Positions 16,228 through 25,308 of a stretch of DNA of 64,000 nucleotides are shown here, in pieces (the first letter of the stretch is position 1; each line of letters starts with the position of its first letter). Source of the stretch: Caccoplasma sp905210875 (GTDB lineage Bacteria; Bacteroidota; Bacteroidia; Bacteroidales; UBA11471); contig OZ007034.1 in NCBI GenBank assembly GCA_963931635.1, positions 2,232,001 through 2,296,000 of the forward strand. Reading direction: 5' to 3'. The notes under the pieces were generated by a model. The model ran no database searches. It was not told the origin of the DNA and worked only from the letters and a program-made list of their open reading frames with translations. Made by a program: the position numbers and the translations under genes.

Positions 16228-18309
16228 TTATGCTTGTACTTTATACGAGGTGATGGCTTGGCGCAATGTTTTAGGATCGGCTTCTGCCGGACAGATGTCG
16301 AAACCGAGGCGGAAGTTGCAGCCCGAGCGCCACTCCGAGCAGCCGTAGGCACTTTTCCCTTTGACGACGGTGCCTTTTCCGCAGAGTGGACACACGAGCG
16401 AGGCAGCCTCGGCCGGTTCTTTGGCCGCAGCAGCTTTTTTCTTACCCTTTGCGGCCTTTTCTTTTTTCGGTTTACCTTGGGTGGAAGCTGGCTCTTCGGG
16501 TTTGGTCTCGACGGTGATGGTACGGTAGGTCGTGTCATTGCGCACGTCGTTCACGATTTGCGTAACCATGGTTTTCAATTCCGAGAGGAAGTCGGTTGCC
16601 TTGTATTCACCCCGTTCGATGCGACGCAGCTTGTTCTCCCAGATACCTGTCAGTTCGGCCGATTTCAGCAGATCTTCGCGTATCGTGCCGATGAGTTCGA
16701 TGCCGGTGATGGTGGCCACAAGGTTTTTCTTCTCTTTGCGTATATAGTTACGTTTGAGAAGCGTCTCTATGATGGCGGCGCGGGTTGAGGGCCGACCTAT
16801 GCCGTTCTCCTTCAAGGCATCGCGCAGGCTTTCATCTTCGACCAGTTTGCCAGCGGTCTCCATGGTGCGCAGCAGGGTAGCCTCGGTATAGAGCTTGGGG
16901 GGCTGTGTCCATTTCTCGCTCAGCGTAGGAGTGTGGGGCCCGCTCTCTCCGGGGGTGAACTGTGGCAGTATCTTGTCTTCGTTGTCGTCTTTTTCTTTGT
17001 CGGCAGGGTCGCTCTCTTTCTCAAAGACCGCTCTCCACCCGGGGCTCAGAATCTCTTTGCCCGTAGCCTTGAACGCAACTCCGTTGACGTCGCCCAGCAC
17101 GGTTGTCGTGGCAATCTTGCAGTCGGGGTAGAAGACCGCGATGAAACGCCGGGCCACCAGGTCGTAGACCTTTCTTTCCAGCTCGGTGAGGTTATTGGGC
17201 TTCACCGGTGTGGGTATGATGGCGTGGTGGTCGGTAATTTTGCTGTTGTCGAAAACCTTTTTTGACTTGGGCAATTTTTGCAGGTTGAGCTGCCCGACCA
17301 GTGCCGTGTAGGCCGGTTGTGTGGCTACCGCTTGTAAGATGGCGGGACATTTGGGGTAAATGTCGTCGCTCAGGTAGGTGGTATCTACGCGCGGGTAGGT
17401 GGTAGCCTTTTTCTCGTAGAGGGCCTGAATGAGACGCAGTGTTTCGTCGGCCGAAAAGGCAAATTTCTTGTTACATTCGACTTGCAGGGAGGTGAGGTCG
17501 AAGAGGCGGGGGGCAAACTCTTTACCCTCTTTGCGGGTAACGTCGGTGACGGTAAAGGGTGCATTCTCGATTTCGGAAAGCCGTTTTTCTCCCTCCTCGA
17601 CACGGGTGAAACGGCCGCTTGTTACCGAGAATACCGTGTCGCGGTAGAGTGTTTTTAGCTCCCAATAGGGCTGTGGTACGAAATTCTCGATTTCGTGCTG
17701 ACGGTTGACGATGAGGGCGAGGGTGGGTGTCTGTACACGTCCGATGGAGAGTATCTGTCGGCGCTGGCCATACTTCATGGTGTAGAGACGGGTGGCGTTC
17801 ATGCCCAACAGCCAGTCGCCGATGGCCCGAGAGAGCCCCGCCTCGTAGAGCGGTGCAAACTCTTCCTGGGGTTTGAGATTCTCAAATCCTTCACGGATGG
17901 CCTCCTCGGTCAGCGATGAAATCCACAACCGGTACACGGGGCAGTGGCACGATGCTTTCTGCATGACCCAGCGCTGTATCAGCTCTCCTTCCTGGCCGGC
18001 ATCACCGCAGTTGATAACGGCATCGGCTTTGGCAATGAGTTGTTCGATGACGGCAAATTGTTTCTCGATGCCTTTGTCGTCGATGAGTTTGATGCCAAAC
18101 CGCGGTGGAATCATCGGCAGGTCCCGCAGCGACCACTGTTTCCATTGAGGGGTATATTCATGGGGCTCTTTCAGCGTACACAGGTGTCCGAATGTCCAGG
18201 TTACACAGTAGCCATTCCCTTCGAAGAAACCGTCCCGACGAGACTTGGCTCCGATTACCTCGGCAATGTCTTTGGCCACACTGGGCTTCTCGGCAATGCA
18301 AACTTTCAT
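16228..18309 (-). CDS. topB: DNA topoisomerase III (type IA)
   Basis: A 693-residue type IA topoisomerase. An N-terminal TOPRIM domain (MKVCIAEKPSVAKDIAEVIGA, acidic DAGQEGELIQRW) is followed by the central domains with the catalytic tyrosine in TTYPRVDTTYLSDD, GIGRPSTRAAIIETLL, and a C-terminal zinc finger (CPLCGKG...CSEWRSGC) after a Lys/Ala-rich linker. It relaxes or decatenates DNA through single-strand passage. The start codon overlaps the stop of the upstream glycosyltransferase by 4 bases (ATGA), so translation is probably coupled. TopB is also common on conjugative elements, but nothing else here suggests one. Confidence 0.95.
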   Translation of the reverse strand: MKVCIAEKPSVAKDIAEVIGAKSRRDGFFEGNGYCVTWTFGHLCTLKEPHEYTPQWKQWSLRDLPMIPPRFGIKLIDDKGIEKQFAVIEQLIAKADAVINCGDAGQEGELIQRWVMQKASCHCPVYRLWISSLTEEAIREGFENLKPQEEFAPLYEAGLSRAIGDWLLGMNATRLYTMKYGQRRQILSIGRVQTPTLALIVNRQHEIENFVPQPYWELKTLYRDTVFSVTSGRFTRVEEGEKRLSEIENAPFTVTDVTRKEGKEFAPRLFDLTSLQVECNKKFAFSADETLRLIQALYEKKATTYPRVDTTYLSDDIYPKCPAILQAVATQPAYTALVGQLNLQKLPKSKKVFDNSKITDHHAIIPTPVKPNNLTELERKVYDLVARRFIAVFYPDCKIATTTVLGDVNGVAFKATGKEILSPGWRAVFEKESDPADKEKDDNEDKILPQFTPGESGPHTPTLSEKWTQPPKLYTEATLLRTMETAGKLVEDESLRDALKENGIGRPSTRAAIIETLLKRNYIRKEKKNLVATITGIELIGTIREDLLKSAELTGIWENKLRRIERGEYKATDFLSELKTMVTQIVNDVRNDTTYRTITVETKPEEPASTQGKPKKEKAAKGKKKAAAAKEPAEAASLVCPLCGKGTVVKGKSAYGCSEWRSGCNFRLGFDICPAEADPKTLRQAITSYKVQA

Positions 18310-20012
18310 TCGGCCTCGTTTTTGCGGTTGAATCGGTACATGCACACAATGTCGCGAATGTCATTGCCCCGTTGCGGGCTCTTCCACATCTCGTCAAAGG
18401 TGTAGTCGGTGTGTCGGGCGGCAAAGCCTTCATATTCGCGTTCGCCCACGAGCAGGTATCCCTCCTGAGGTAGATGGCTTTCAAAGTCGACCACCCGATT
18501 CTGGGTGTAGAAGTTGATGACGAAAAAGCGCATCATGGGAGAACCGATGTAGGAGTAGACAGGGCCTTCGGGTACAGCCTCTTTTACCTGTTGGGCCAGG
18601 GTATAATCCGACTTGCGGTTGAGTACGTCGGGCAGAACGGCAGTGTCGAGGGTAAACTGTACCCAAAAGAACAGGGTGATGACCGAGAACGAATAGCGGT
18701 TGCTTATTGATTGTATATCGCGGCTTTTGTAGACATCGTGTATGAGCAGCACCAGTATGATGAGGCAGACGACATCCCAAAAGTTCCAGCTTTGAAATGA
18801 CGTGAGAAAATAACTTTGGTCGGTGGGCAGATAAGCGTTGAGCCATCCGGCTTTCAGTACGATGAAAGCACAGAAGAAAAGTCCAGCAACAACAGAGAGA
18901 AGAATGCCAAATACCCGCCAGGCTTTACGGTGTTCTTGCACGAGGTAATGCATGTACTCGGCCAGGAAATAACTGATGAACGGGTAGATGGGAAGCAGGT
19001 AGACCGAGCGTTTGCTGTCGGGTATAAGGTAGAAAAAGAGTATGACGAGAATGGCCGTCAGTGAAAACAGACGGGGCGAGGACATGTTTGAGAATCTCTT
19101 GAGTATGCCTTTGAGCCAACCTTCGGCTGGTTGTTTTGTGCGTTTATAGGAGAGGGCAAACAGCGAGATGACAACCAGCAGGGTCCACGGCAAGAATCCG
19201 GCCAGGGTGATATAGAGATAGTAGAAGGGCGGGGCATTGTGCGAGCTGTACGACATATTGCCGGTGAAGCGGTCGAAATTCTCTTCGATTATCAGGTCGA
19301 GAAATTCTTTGCCAGCTTGCAGGTAAGCGACATAGTACCACAGTGCCGGCAGCAGGCACGAGGCAAGGGCTGCCCCGATGAGCTTCCCGCAGACACGCAA
19401 AAACGGTTCTTTGCGCAAGAGCAGGAACACACCGGCTACCAGGCAGGGCAGGACGATGCCCACTGGCCCTTTGGTGAGGGTGGCTGCACTCATGAAGAGT
19501 ATGGCCCACAAGGGGAAGCCCTTTAATCCGTTTTCGTACCAGCGGTAGAGTTGGAAGAGTGCCAGTACGATGAAGACGGTCAGCACCATGTCGACGCGGG
19601 CCGCTGTGGCTGCCCGGTGTACCTCAAACGCCGAAAGAAAGAGTATGGCCGAGAGGAATGCTGCATTGTAGTTGCTGCTGCGCTTGGCATAGAAGAGGAA
19701 CATGGTGCAGGCAATGATTATCGTTGCCAGGGCCGATGGAAAACGTGAGGTGTACTCGTTTACCTCTCCCTGGTTGAATACCAACGATGTCAGTGCCGTG
19801 AGCCAGTGATACATGGGGGGCTTGTAGGCAATGTCTCCGCCATTGTTGCGAGGCAGAATCCAATTCCCGTCTTGCAGCATGCTCACGGCAACGATGGCTT
19901 CACGGGGTTCGCCTTTGGTATGAAAATGCGACAGCCCCAAAACGGGCAGGAGGGTCGACAGGCAGATGACGAGAAGCAGTCCGAATAGAATATTTTTTGA
20001 GGCAGGTTTCAT
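18306..20012 (-). CDS. ArnT/PMT-like membrane glycosyltransferase
   Basis: A 568-residue protein with about 11-12 hydrophobic helices. The N-terminal periplasmic loop carries FHTKGEPREAIVAVSML and, further on, GGDIAYKPPMYHWL, the acidic and KPP motifs of GT83 (ArnT) and related polyprenyl-phosphate-dependent glycosyltransferases. Such enzymes move a sugar from an undecaprenyl-phosphate carrier onto lipid A, glycan or protein on the periplasmic face. It is 7 bases downstream of gtrA, a flippase-like partner, which supports a carrier-lipid-linked sugar pathway. The acceptor is unknown. Confidence 0.82.
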   Translation of the reverse strand: MKPASKNILFGLLLVICLSTLLPVLGLSHFHTKGEPREAIVAVSMLQDGNWILPRNNGGDIAYKPPMYHWLTALTSLVFNQGEVNEYTSRFPSALATIIIACTMFLFYAKRSSNYNAAFLSAILFLSAFEVHRAATAARVDMVLTVFIVLALFQLYRWYENGLKGFPLWAILFMSAATLTKGPVGIVLPCLVAGVFLLLRKEPFLRVCGKLIGAALASCLLPALWYYVAYLQAGKEFLDLIIEENFDRFTGNMSYSSHNAPPFYYLYITLAGFLPWTLLVVISLFALSYKRTKQPAEGWLKGILKRFSNMSSPRLFSLTAILVILFFYLIPDSKRSVYLLPIYPFISYFLAEYMHYLVQEHRKAWRVFGILLSVVAGLFFCAFIVLKAGWLNAYLPTDQSYFLTSFQSWNFWDVVCLIILVLLIHDVYKSRDIQSISNRYSFSVITLFFWVQFTLDTAVLPDVLNRKSDYTLAQQVKEAVPEGPVYSYIGSPMMRFFVINFYTQNRVVDFESHLPQEGYLLVGEREYEGFAARHTDYTFDEMWKSPQRGNDIRDIVCMYRFNRKNEAE

Positions 20013-20019
20013 GTCGCGG

Positions 20020-20427
20020 TTATTTTTTGAAGGTGAAGTAGCGGTTCAACAGGTAATTGACAATCGTATAGGCGGCCATGGCCGGAAGCTGAGCCCAGTT
20101 GGGGTCGATGTTGAGGCGTTCTACCAGGACATGGAGCAGAAGGAATTGTATGCCGTAGCTCACGGCAAAGACCAGCAGAAAGGCCAAGCTTTCGCGTATC
20201 ATTCGGTGGGTACCACGACGGAATACCCACAATTTGTTCCAGAAAAAACTGTTTATCACACCGACGATGTAACTTATCAGATTCGATATGGTATAATCGA
20301 CAGCAAACAGGTTGTAGAGCAGATAAAATGCTGCCAGAGAAATGGCTGTGTTGAGAATGCCGACGAGAACGAATTTGCTGAACTGAGCAATCGTATCTTT
20401 TTGCGGTAACAGCGATTGTATCGACAT
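20020..20427 (-). CDS. GtrA-family membrane protein
   Basis: A 135-residue inner-membrane protein with four hydrophobic helices and the family signature FSKFVLVGILNTAISLAAFY at the N-terminus, then NSFFWNKLWVFRR and NRYFTFKK. GtrA proteins are thought to flip or present undecaprenyl-phosphate-linked sugars. Directly upstream (7 bases) of a PMT/ArnT-like glycosyltransferase, it probably supplies that enzyme's donor. Confidence 0.88.
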   Translation of the reverse strand: MSIQSLLPQKDTIAQFSKFVLVGILNTAISLAAFYLLYNLFAVDYTISNLISYIVGVINSFFWNKLWVFRRGTHRMIRESLAFLLVFAVSYGIQFLLLHVLVERLNIDPNWAQLPAMAAYTIVNYLLNRYFTFKK

Positions 20428-20519
20428 GAGACGGTAGTTAGAGTCTGAGGCGGTATGAAAGAAATTCCTTTTTTCAGCGCTAGATTTTGATTTTGAAACC
20501 GATGGTTTGAAGAGTCTAT

Positions 20520-20774
20520 TTACTCGTTGGTAGACGACGAGTAGTCTGATAGAATGCGGTCGGCTTTGGGTACATCTTTTTCAAAAAGGTGTAGTCTTAC
20601 GCCCCCGAGGTTTGAGTCGAACATCGGATATACGCTTGCCATGTTTTCGTTGGAGATGAAGCAGTCGATACCGTTTCTTTCCAGCAGGTTCTTTGCCTCA
20701 TAGGCCTCGGAGAGTGTGTTGTAGTAACTGTAAATGACAACTTTTTCGCCGTCCCGGTTTTTCGCGTTTGCCAT
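20520..20774 (-). CDS. DUF2007-domain protein
   Basis: An 84-residue protein with KVVIYSYYNTLSEAYEAKNLLERNGIDCFISNEN, VYPMFDSNLGGVRLHLFEKDVPKADRIL: the DUF2007 pattern, a putative signal-transducing/ligand-binding small alpha-beta domain. No signal peptide or membrane segment. It follows luxS by 11 bases and is separated from gtrA by 92 bases. Function is unknown. Confidence 0.8.
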   Translation of the reverse strand: MANAKNRDGEKVVIYSYYNTLSEAYEAKNLLERNGIDCFISNENMASVYPMFDSNLGGVRLHLFEKDVPKADRILSDYSSSTNE

Positions 20775-20785
20775 ATTATGAATAT

Positions 20786-21286
20786 TTATGATTGTGAAGA
20801 GGTTTCTTGGGCCGGATAGTGCAGGTTTTGAGGTGTAATCACCTCCAAAACTTCACGCAGATATTTGTCGGCTTCGTAGCGGGCCATGGGCAGGTCGTGC
20901 AGCAGATAGTTGCCACAATCTTGTGGAGTGGCACCGGGAACTTCGCCTTGGAAGTCGCGGATAAACCGGAATGTCTCTTTCATCAATTCCACGATGTCTT
21001 CGGCTTCTAAATCGCCCTGCATCAGAAAATAATTTCCTGTGCAGCAGCCCATTGGACCCCAGAATACGATTCTGTTGCCATAGACGGGGTGATTGCGCAG
21101 GAAGGTGGCAGCCAGGTGCTCGATGGTGTGCAACGCTCCGTATCCGATGGCCGGCTCGCGGTTGGGTTCTTTCATGCGTATGTCGAATGTGGTTACGACA
21201 TCACCGCCAATGTAGTCTTTGCGAGAGACGTAGATACCCCGCAGCAGGTGCAGGTGGTCAATGGTAAAACTGGGAATTTTTTTCAT
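20786..21286 (-). CDS. luxS: S-ribosylhomocysteine lyase LuxS
   Basis: A 166-residue metalloenzyme splitting S-ribosylhomocysteine into homocysteine and DPD, the precursor of autoinducer-2. Metal ligands are His53 and His57 (HTIEH) and Cys124 (DCGNYLLHDL); the catalytic cysteine is Cys81 in GPMGCCTGNY. Length is normal. It lies 18 bases after mtnN, which makes its substrate, so both steps of S-adenosylhomocysteine recycling are co-transcribed. Confidence 0.96.
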   Translation of the reverse strand: MKKIPSFTIDHLHLLRGIYVSRKDYIGGDVVTTFDIRMKEPNREPAIGYGALHTIEHLAATFLRNHPVYGNRIVFWGPMGCCTGNYFLMQGDLEAEDIVELMKETFRFIRDFQGEVPGATPQDCGNYLLHDLPMARYEADKYLREVLEVITPQNLHYPAQETSSQS

Positions 21287-21304
21287 CGTGTCGAGAAAGT
21301 TCTT

Positions 21305-21991
21305 TTAGAGGTGGGCCAAGATTTGTTTCAATACGGTAAACGATTTTTCTGGAGCTTTTTCCCAGAAACTGTTGTACTGTTCCATGTGGTTTTCCACGCC
21401 GGGTGTGTCGCTGATGATGCGGGTGCTGACAAACGGTGTGTCGTGGAGGAAACAAGTCTGGGCAATAGCGGCCGATTCCATATCGACGGCCATAGCCTCG
21501 GGAAAATTCTTCTTGATGATGGCAAGAGATTCTTTGTCGGTGATGAATTGGTCACCACTGCATATCAGTCCACCGTAAATACGGTTGTCGTCGGAGAGTA
21601 TCTGGCCGATTTTTTGCAGAAGTTCGGCATCGGCCGGGAAGCGTGGCGGCAAGCCTTGTATCTGGCCTATGACATTTCCTTCGCCAAACCAGGCGTCATG
21701 ATAGACCGTCTCTGTACCGATGATTACGTCGAACACTTGCGATGAAGCATCAATGCCCCCGGCTACGCCGGTATTGACGATACAGTCGGGTGCATAATTC
21801 AAGATGAGCGTTTGAGCCCGCAAAGCGGCATTGACTTTGCCAATGCCGCTTTGCGTGAGAATGATTTCGTGTTGTCCGTCGCTTCCGACAAAGAACTCTC
21901 CCCGATTGTGCATTTCTTTGTGTGCGTTTTGCAACAAGGTTAGCACACAGTCGAGTTCCGATATCATGGCAACGATGATACCTATTTTCAT
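21305..21991 (-). CDS. mtnN: 5'-methylthioadenosine/S-adenosylhomocysteine nucleosidase
   Basis: A 228-residue cytoplasmic hydrolase removing adenine from SAH and MTA. It begins MKIGIIVAMISELDCVL and has the family motifs NTGVAGGIDAS, the C-terminal DMESAAIAQ with the ribose-binding Met-Glu and the catalytic Asp in RIISDTPG. Length is normal. It is placed between the 2-oxoacid oxidoreductase genes (11 bases) and luxS (18 bases). Confidence 0.95.
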   Translation of the reverse strand: MKIGIIVAMISELDCVLTLLQNAHKEMHNRGEFFVGSDGQHEIILTQSGIGKVNAALRAQTLILNYAPDCIVNTGVAGGIDASSQVFDVIIGTETVYHDAWFGEGNVIGQIQGLPPRFPADAELLQKIGQILSDDNRIYGGLICSGDQFITDKESLAIIKKNFPEAMAVDMESAAIAQTCFLHDTPFVSTRIISDTPGVENHMEQYNSFWEKAPEKSFTVLKQILAHL

Positions 21992-22002
21992 GGGTATTTC
22001 GT

Positions 22003-22545
22003 TTAGACTTTTTTTATCAACTCCATTCCTTTGAGAATGGCTTGCTCGTTCATGGGAATGAGTTTGTGGTGGCGTTCGGGTAACGACTTTTTCAACCCTT
22101 TGAGAACGTTTTCGAGAGAAACCATCGGTTTTATTTTCAACAGTCCGCCCAGCACAATCATGTTGAAAGCTTTGGCGTTGTTCATCTCGGTGGCAGCATC
22201 CATGGCGTCGATGCGATAGATATTGATATCGGTACGAGTGGGGGCGTGATGTATGCCGTAGCCGTCGTAGATGAGTATGCCGCCCGGTTTCACTTTGTTC
22301 TCGAATTTTTCGAGCGAAGGCTGGTTGAGTATGATGGCGATGTCGAAGGCGTTGAGGACGGGCGAACTGATGCGTTCGTCGCTCAATATGACGGTAACAT
22401 TGGCTGTCCCTCCGCGTTGTTCGGGCCCGTATGAGGGCATCCAGCTTACCTCTTTGTTTTCCATAAGTCCCGAATAGGCCAAAATCTTACCCATCGAGAG
22501 AACACCTTGTCCGCCGAATCCGGCTATGATTATTTCTTCTTTCAT
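22003..22545 (-). CDS. 2-oxoacid:ferredoxin oxidoreductase, gamma subunit
   Basis: A 180-residue subunit starting KEEIIIAGFGGQGVLSMGKILA, with SYGPEQRGGTANVTVILSD: the catalytic-gamma domain of 2-oxoglutarate/2-oxoisovalerate/pyruvate:ferredoxin oxidoreductases. With the alpha, beta and ferredoxin subunits encoded upstream it oxidatively decarboxylates a 2-oxoacid to the acyl-CoA while reducing ferredoxin. It is the last of four subunit genes, 19 bases after the beta gene. Confidence 0.9.
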   Translation of the reverse strand: MKEEIIIAGFGGQGVLSMGKILAYSGLMENKEVSWMPSYGPEQRGGTANVTVILSDERISSPVLNAFDIAIILNQPSLEKFENKVKPGGILIYDGYGIHHAPTRTDINIYRIDAMDAATEMNNAKAFNMIVLGGLLKIKPMVSLENVLKGLKKSLPERHHKLIPMNEQAILKGMELIKKV

Positions 22546-22564
22546 CGATGTTGCGTTTTAGGGT

Positions 22565-23326
22565 TTATTCATTTTTCAAATCGCCCAGGGGATATTTGGC
22601 AAACATATGTTCCTCCATCCATTTGTTGGCGTTCTCAGGCGACATTTTCCAACCCGATGCGCAGGTCGATACGATTTCGACGAGCGAGGCACCTTTCTTG
22701 GCCATTGAGTTCTCGAATGCCTGACGAATGGCTTTCTTGGCTTTTTTTACAGCGGCAGCCGTGTGTACGCTTTGCCGAGTCACATAGCAGGAACCGTCGA
22801 GTTTAGCCACGAGATCCGATATTTTCAACGGATAGCCATAAAGGTCGACATTACGTCCGTAAGGGCAGGTCGAGGTAACCATGCCTTCCAGTGTCGTGGG
22901 CGCCATTTGTCCGCCTGTCATGCCGTATATACCATTATTAATGAATATGATAGCAATGTTTTCTCCCCGGTTGCAGGCATGAATGGTTTCGGCCGTACCT
23001 ATGGCGGCAAGGTCTCCATCGCCTTGATAGGTAAATACCAGTTTACTGGGATTCAATCGTTTGATGGCAGTAGCAATGGCTGGTGCACGACCATGGGCAG
23101 CCTCCTGCCAGTCTATGTCGATGTAGTTGTAGGCAAATACGGCGCAACCTACGGGAGCAACGCCGATAGATTCTTCTTCCATACCCATCTCGTCGATGAC
23201 TTCGGCAATGAGTTTATGTACGACGCCGTGACTGCAACCCGGGCAGTAGTGCATGGGATTGTCGTTCAGCAGGCGGGGCTTGCTGTAAACGAGGTTTTCG
23301 GGTTTGATAATATCATTTGTTTCCAT
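22565..23326 (-). CDS. 2-oxoacid:ferredoxin oxidoreductase, beta (TPP-binding) subunit
   Basis: A 253-residue subunit with MHYCPGCSHGVVHKLIAEV and the thiamine-diphosphate site AYQGDGDLAAIGTAE (written YQGDGDLAAIGTAE in the protein) followed by NIAIIFINNGIYGMTGGQMAPTT. These are the TPP- and cluster-binding motifs of the beta subunit of KorB/VorA-type enzymes. It lies between the alpha (13-base gap) and gamma genes. Confidence 0.92.
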   Translation of the reverse strand: METNDIIKPENLVYSKPRLLNDNPMHYCPGCSHGVVHKLIAEVIDEMGMEEESIGVAPVGCAVFAYNYIDIDWQEAAHGRAPAIATAIKRLNPSKLVFTYQGDGDLAAIGTAETIHACNRGENIAIIFINNGIYGMTGGQMAPTTLEGMVTSTCPYGRNVDLYGYPLKISDLVAKLDGSCYVTRQSVHTAAAVKKAKKAIRQAFENSMAKKGASLVEIVSTCASGWKMSPENANKWMEEHMFAKYPLGDLKNE

Positions 23327-23339
23327 AACTTGTCTCGTT

Positions 23340-24419
23340 TTACATGAGTTTCTCTTTGAGGGCGGCGAGAACTTCGTCGGGGGTCGGAACGATGCCTCCC
23401 AGACGGCCGAAGTGCTCGACTTTTACGCGTCCGTTTACGGCCAGGCGCACATCTTCTATCATTTGGCCGGCATTGAGTTCGGGAACCAAGATGCCTTTGA
23501 CCTTGTCGGCGTAACTGGCGATGGCATCCGACGGGAAAGGCCACAGCGTGATGGGACGCAACAGTCCGATTTTGATGCCTTCGGCAGCAGCCATCTCCTG
23601 AGTTTTCTGGCAGATGCGAGCCATGGAGCCGAATGCAACCATCAGGTAGTCGATGTCGGTACAATTCAACTCTTCGTAGCGCACCTCGTGTTTCTCTATC
23701 TCCCGATACTTGGCTTGGAAACGCAGGTTGTTTTCTTCCATGCGGGCTGGGTCGAGTTCGAGTGATGTGATGACGTTGCGTTTCCGGCCGGCCGGTTTGC
23801 CTTGGGTGGCCCAAGGACGGGCTTGCCGTATTTCTGCTTCGGTAAGTCGGGGCTGGAACGGAGGCAGTACGACTTTTTCCATCATCTGGCCGATAACGCC
23901 GTCGGCCAAAATAATGGCTGGATTGCGGTATTTGAATGCCAGGTCAAATCCCAGTTTTACAAAGTTTGCCATTTCCTGCACCGAAGCCGGAGCGAGGGTT
24001 ATCAGGCGGTAGTCGCCATGTCCGCCGCCTTTGACTGTTTGAAAATAGTCGGCCTGACTCGGTTGAATGGTTCCCAGACCGGGGCCTCCTCGCATAACGT
24101 TTACGATGAGACAGGGCAATTCGGCACCTGCCATATAGGATATGCCTTCTTGTTTAAGACTTACACCGGGGCTCGACGATGAGGTCATGACGGCTTTTCC
24201 ACAGCCGGCACCGCCATAGACCATGTTGATGGCTGCGACTTCGCTTTCGGCTTGCAGTACGACCATGCCGGTGGTTTCCCATGGCTTTTCTTCCATGAGG
24301 GTTTCCATGATTTCCGATTGCGGGGTGATAGGATAGCCGAAGTATCCGTCGGCGCCATAGCGTATGGCGGCGTGAGCTATCGCTTCATTGCCCTTCATCA
24401 GTTTTACTTCTTCTGCCAT
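23340..24419 (-). CDS. vorB: 2-oxoacid:ferredoxin oxidoreductase, alpha subunit (branched-chain/VorB type)
   Basis: A 359-residue alpha subunit: KLMKGNEAIAHAAIRYGADGYFGYPITPQSEIMETL is the pyrimidine-binding domain, and the C-terminal transketolase-like part has LVPELNAGQMIEDVRLAV. Size and N-terminus match proteins annotated as 2-ketoisovalerate (VorB) ferredoxin oxidoreductase in Bacteroides. Branched-chain 2-oxoacids would yield the isobutyryl- and isovaleryl-CoA used for branched fatty acids; substrate preference is inferred, and 2-oxoglutarate is an alternative. Confidence 0.88.
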   Translation of the reverse strand: MAEEVKLMKGNEAIAHAAIRYGADGYFGYPITPQSEIMETLMEEKPWETTGMVVLQAESEVAAINMVYGGAGCGKAVMTSSSSPGVSLKQEGISYMAGAELPCLIVNVMRGGPGLGTIQPSQADYFQTVKGGGHGDYRLITLAPASVQEMANFVKLGFDLAFKYRNPAIILADGVIGQMMEKVVLPPFQPRLTEAEIRQARPWATQGKPAGRKRNVITSLELDPARMEENNLRFQAKYREIEKHEVRYEELNCTDIDYLMVAFGSMARICQKTQEMAAAEGIKIGLLRPITLWPFPSDAIASYADKVKGILVPELNAGQMIEDVRLAVNGRVKVEHFGRLGGIVPTPDEVLAALKEKLM

Positions 24420-24436
24420 ATTGTGTGTAGGTTTAG

Positions 24437-24664
24437 TTACAGTTTGACTTTATATACCGATATGCACCCGTCGGGGCATACATATCCGCAACTGGCACAA
24501 CCTATGCAGTTGTCGGGATTTTTCATATAGGCGTAGTGATATCCTTTATCATTTACCTCTTTGGGTTGCAATGCCAAAACGTCGGCCGGGCAGGCTACGA
24601 CGCAAAGATTGCATCCTTTGCAGCGTTCGTTGTTGACAACGACAGTTCCTTTTACTTTTGCCAT
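24437..24664 (-). CDS. 2-oxoacid:ferredoxin oxidoreductase, ferredoxin (delta) subunit
   Basis: A 75-residue 2x[4Fe-4S] ferredoxin. The two cluster motifs are Cys 15, 18, 21, 25 (CKGCNLCVVACP) and Cys 53, 56, 59, 63 (CIGCASCGYVCP). It is the first gene of the four-subunit operon, 17 bases before the alpha gene, and carries electrons to soluble ferredoxin. Confidence 0.92.
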   Translation of the reverse strand: MAKVKGTVVVNNERCKGCNLCVVACPADVLALQPKEVNDKGYHYAYMKNPDNCIGCASCGYVCPDGCISVYKVKL

Positions 24665-24695
24665 AGCTTGAATTAAGGATTTGAAAGTTTTTATA

Positions 24696-24703
24696 CAAAG
24701 GTA
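24696..24703 (-). promoter_or_regulatory. -7 element of the oxidoreductase operon
   Basis: TACCTTTG on the minus strand, about 31 bases before the ferredoxin-subunit ATG. No clear -33 TTG at the usual spacing. Confidence 0.5.
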
Positions 24704-24756
24704 ATTTTTTTATTTTTATTTGTGTACTTCTGAACGGTTTTTCTTGTTCCGTATTA

Positions 24757-25299
24757 TTATTGATATATTTTGTTCTTACTGATTATTAGTGTCATAGATA
24801 CATCGTGGGGCAGTGTCGGAATTTCATTTACAATTTGACACTCATAAGCAACTCCTATTGTGGGTGCTCCGGTTTTTTTGAGGAGGCGGTCGTAATAACC
24901 TTTTCCTCGCCCCAGTCGGTTATGACGGGTGTCGAATGCTACTCCCGGTACGATAATCAGGTCTATCAAAGAGTAATCGGTAAGACTTTCTCCGACAGGT
25001 TCAGTAATGCCGAAAGCTCCTTGGCGAGTTTTACCCGGGTTGTAGCGTTTGATTTCTAAGTTATCGCCGTTCACTACGGGAAGGTATATCTCTTTGCTTA
25101 CGCACCAGCGGTCTATCCAGTCGTGGGTATCTACTTCGTCGGGAAGAGAGTGGAACAATAATATGGAATGGGCCCGAGCAAACAGAGCCAATTGCTCGAT
25201 ATGCTCCCGTATTTTAAGAGAAGTCTCGACCCTTTCCGTCGGGGAGAGTCGAGATACTTCTTGTTTGATTTGTTGGCGCAACCGTTTTTTCTCTTCCAT
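24757..25299 (-). CDS. 5-formyltetrahydrofolate cyclo-ligase
   Basis: A 180-residue enzyme converting 5-formyl-THF to 5,10-methenyl-THF with ATP. The basic N-terminus EEKKRLRQQIKQ, DEVDTHDWI and the ATP-binding motif LGRGKGYYDRLL are characteristic. Length is normal. It starts 9 bases after the S41 peptidase stop and is the last gene of the comEB-S41-cyclo-ligase unit. An alternative symbol used elsewhere is fau/ygfA. Confidence 0.93.
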   Translation of the reverse strand: MEEKKRLRQQIKQEVSRLSPTERVETSLKIREHIEQLALFARAHSILLFHSLPDEVDTHDWIDRWCVSKEIYLPVVNGDNLEIKRYNPGKTRQGAFGITEPVGESLTDYSLIDLIIVPGVAFDTRHNRLGRGKGYYDRLLKKTGAPTIGVAYECQIVNEIPTLPHDVSMTLIISKNKIYQ

Positions 25300-25308
25300 G
25301 TTTTTGGG

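Noticed and set aside
16228..20427. topB as part of a mobile element
   Set aside because: No integrase, relaxase or conjugation genes nearby; GC content resembles the neighbours.
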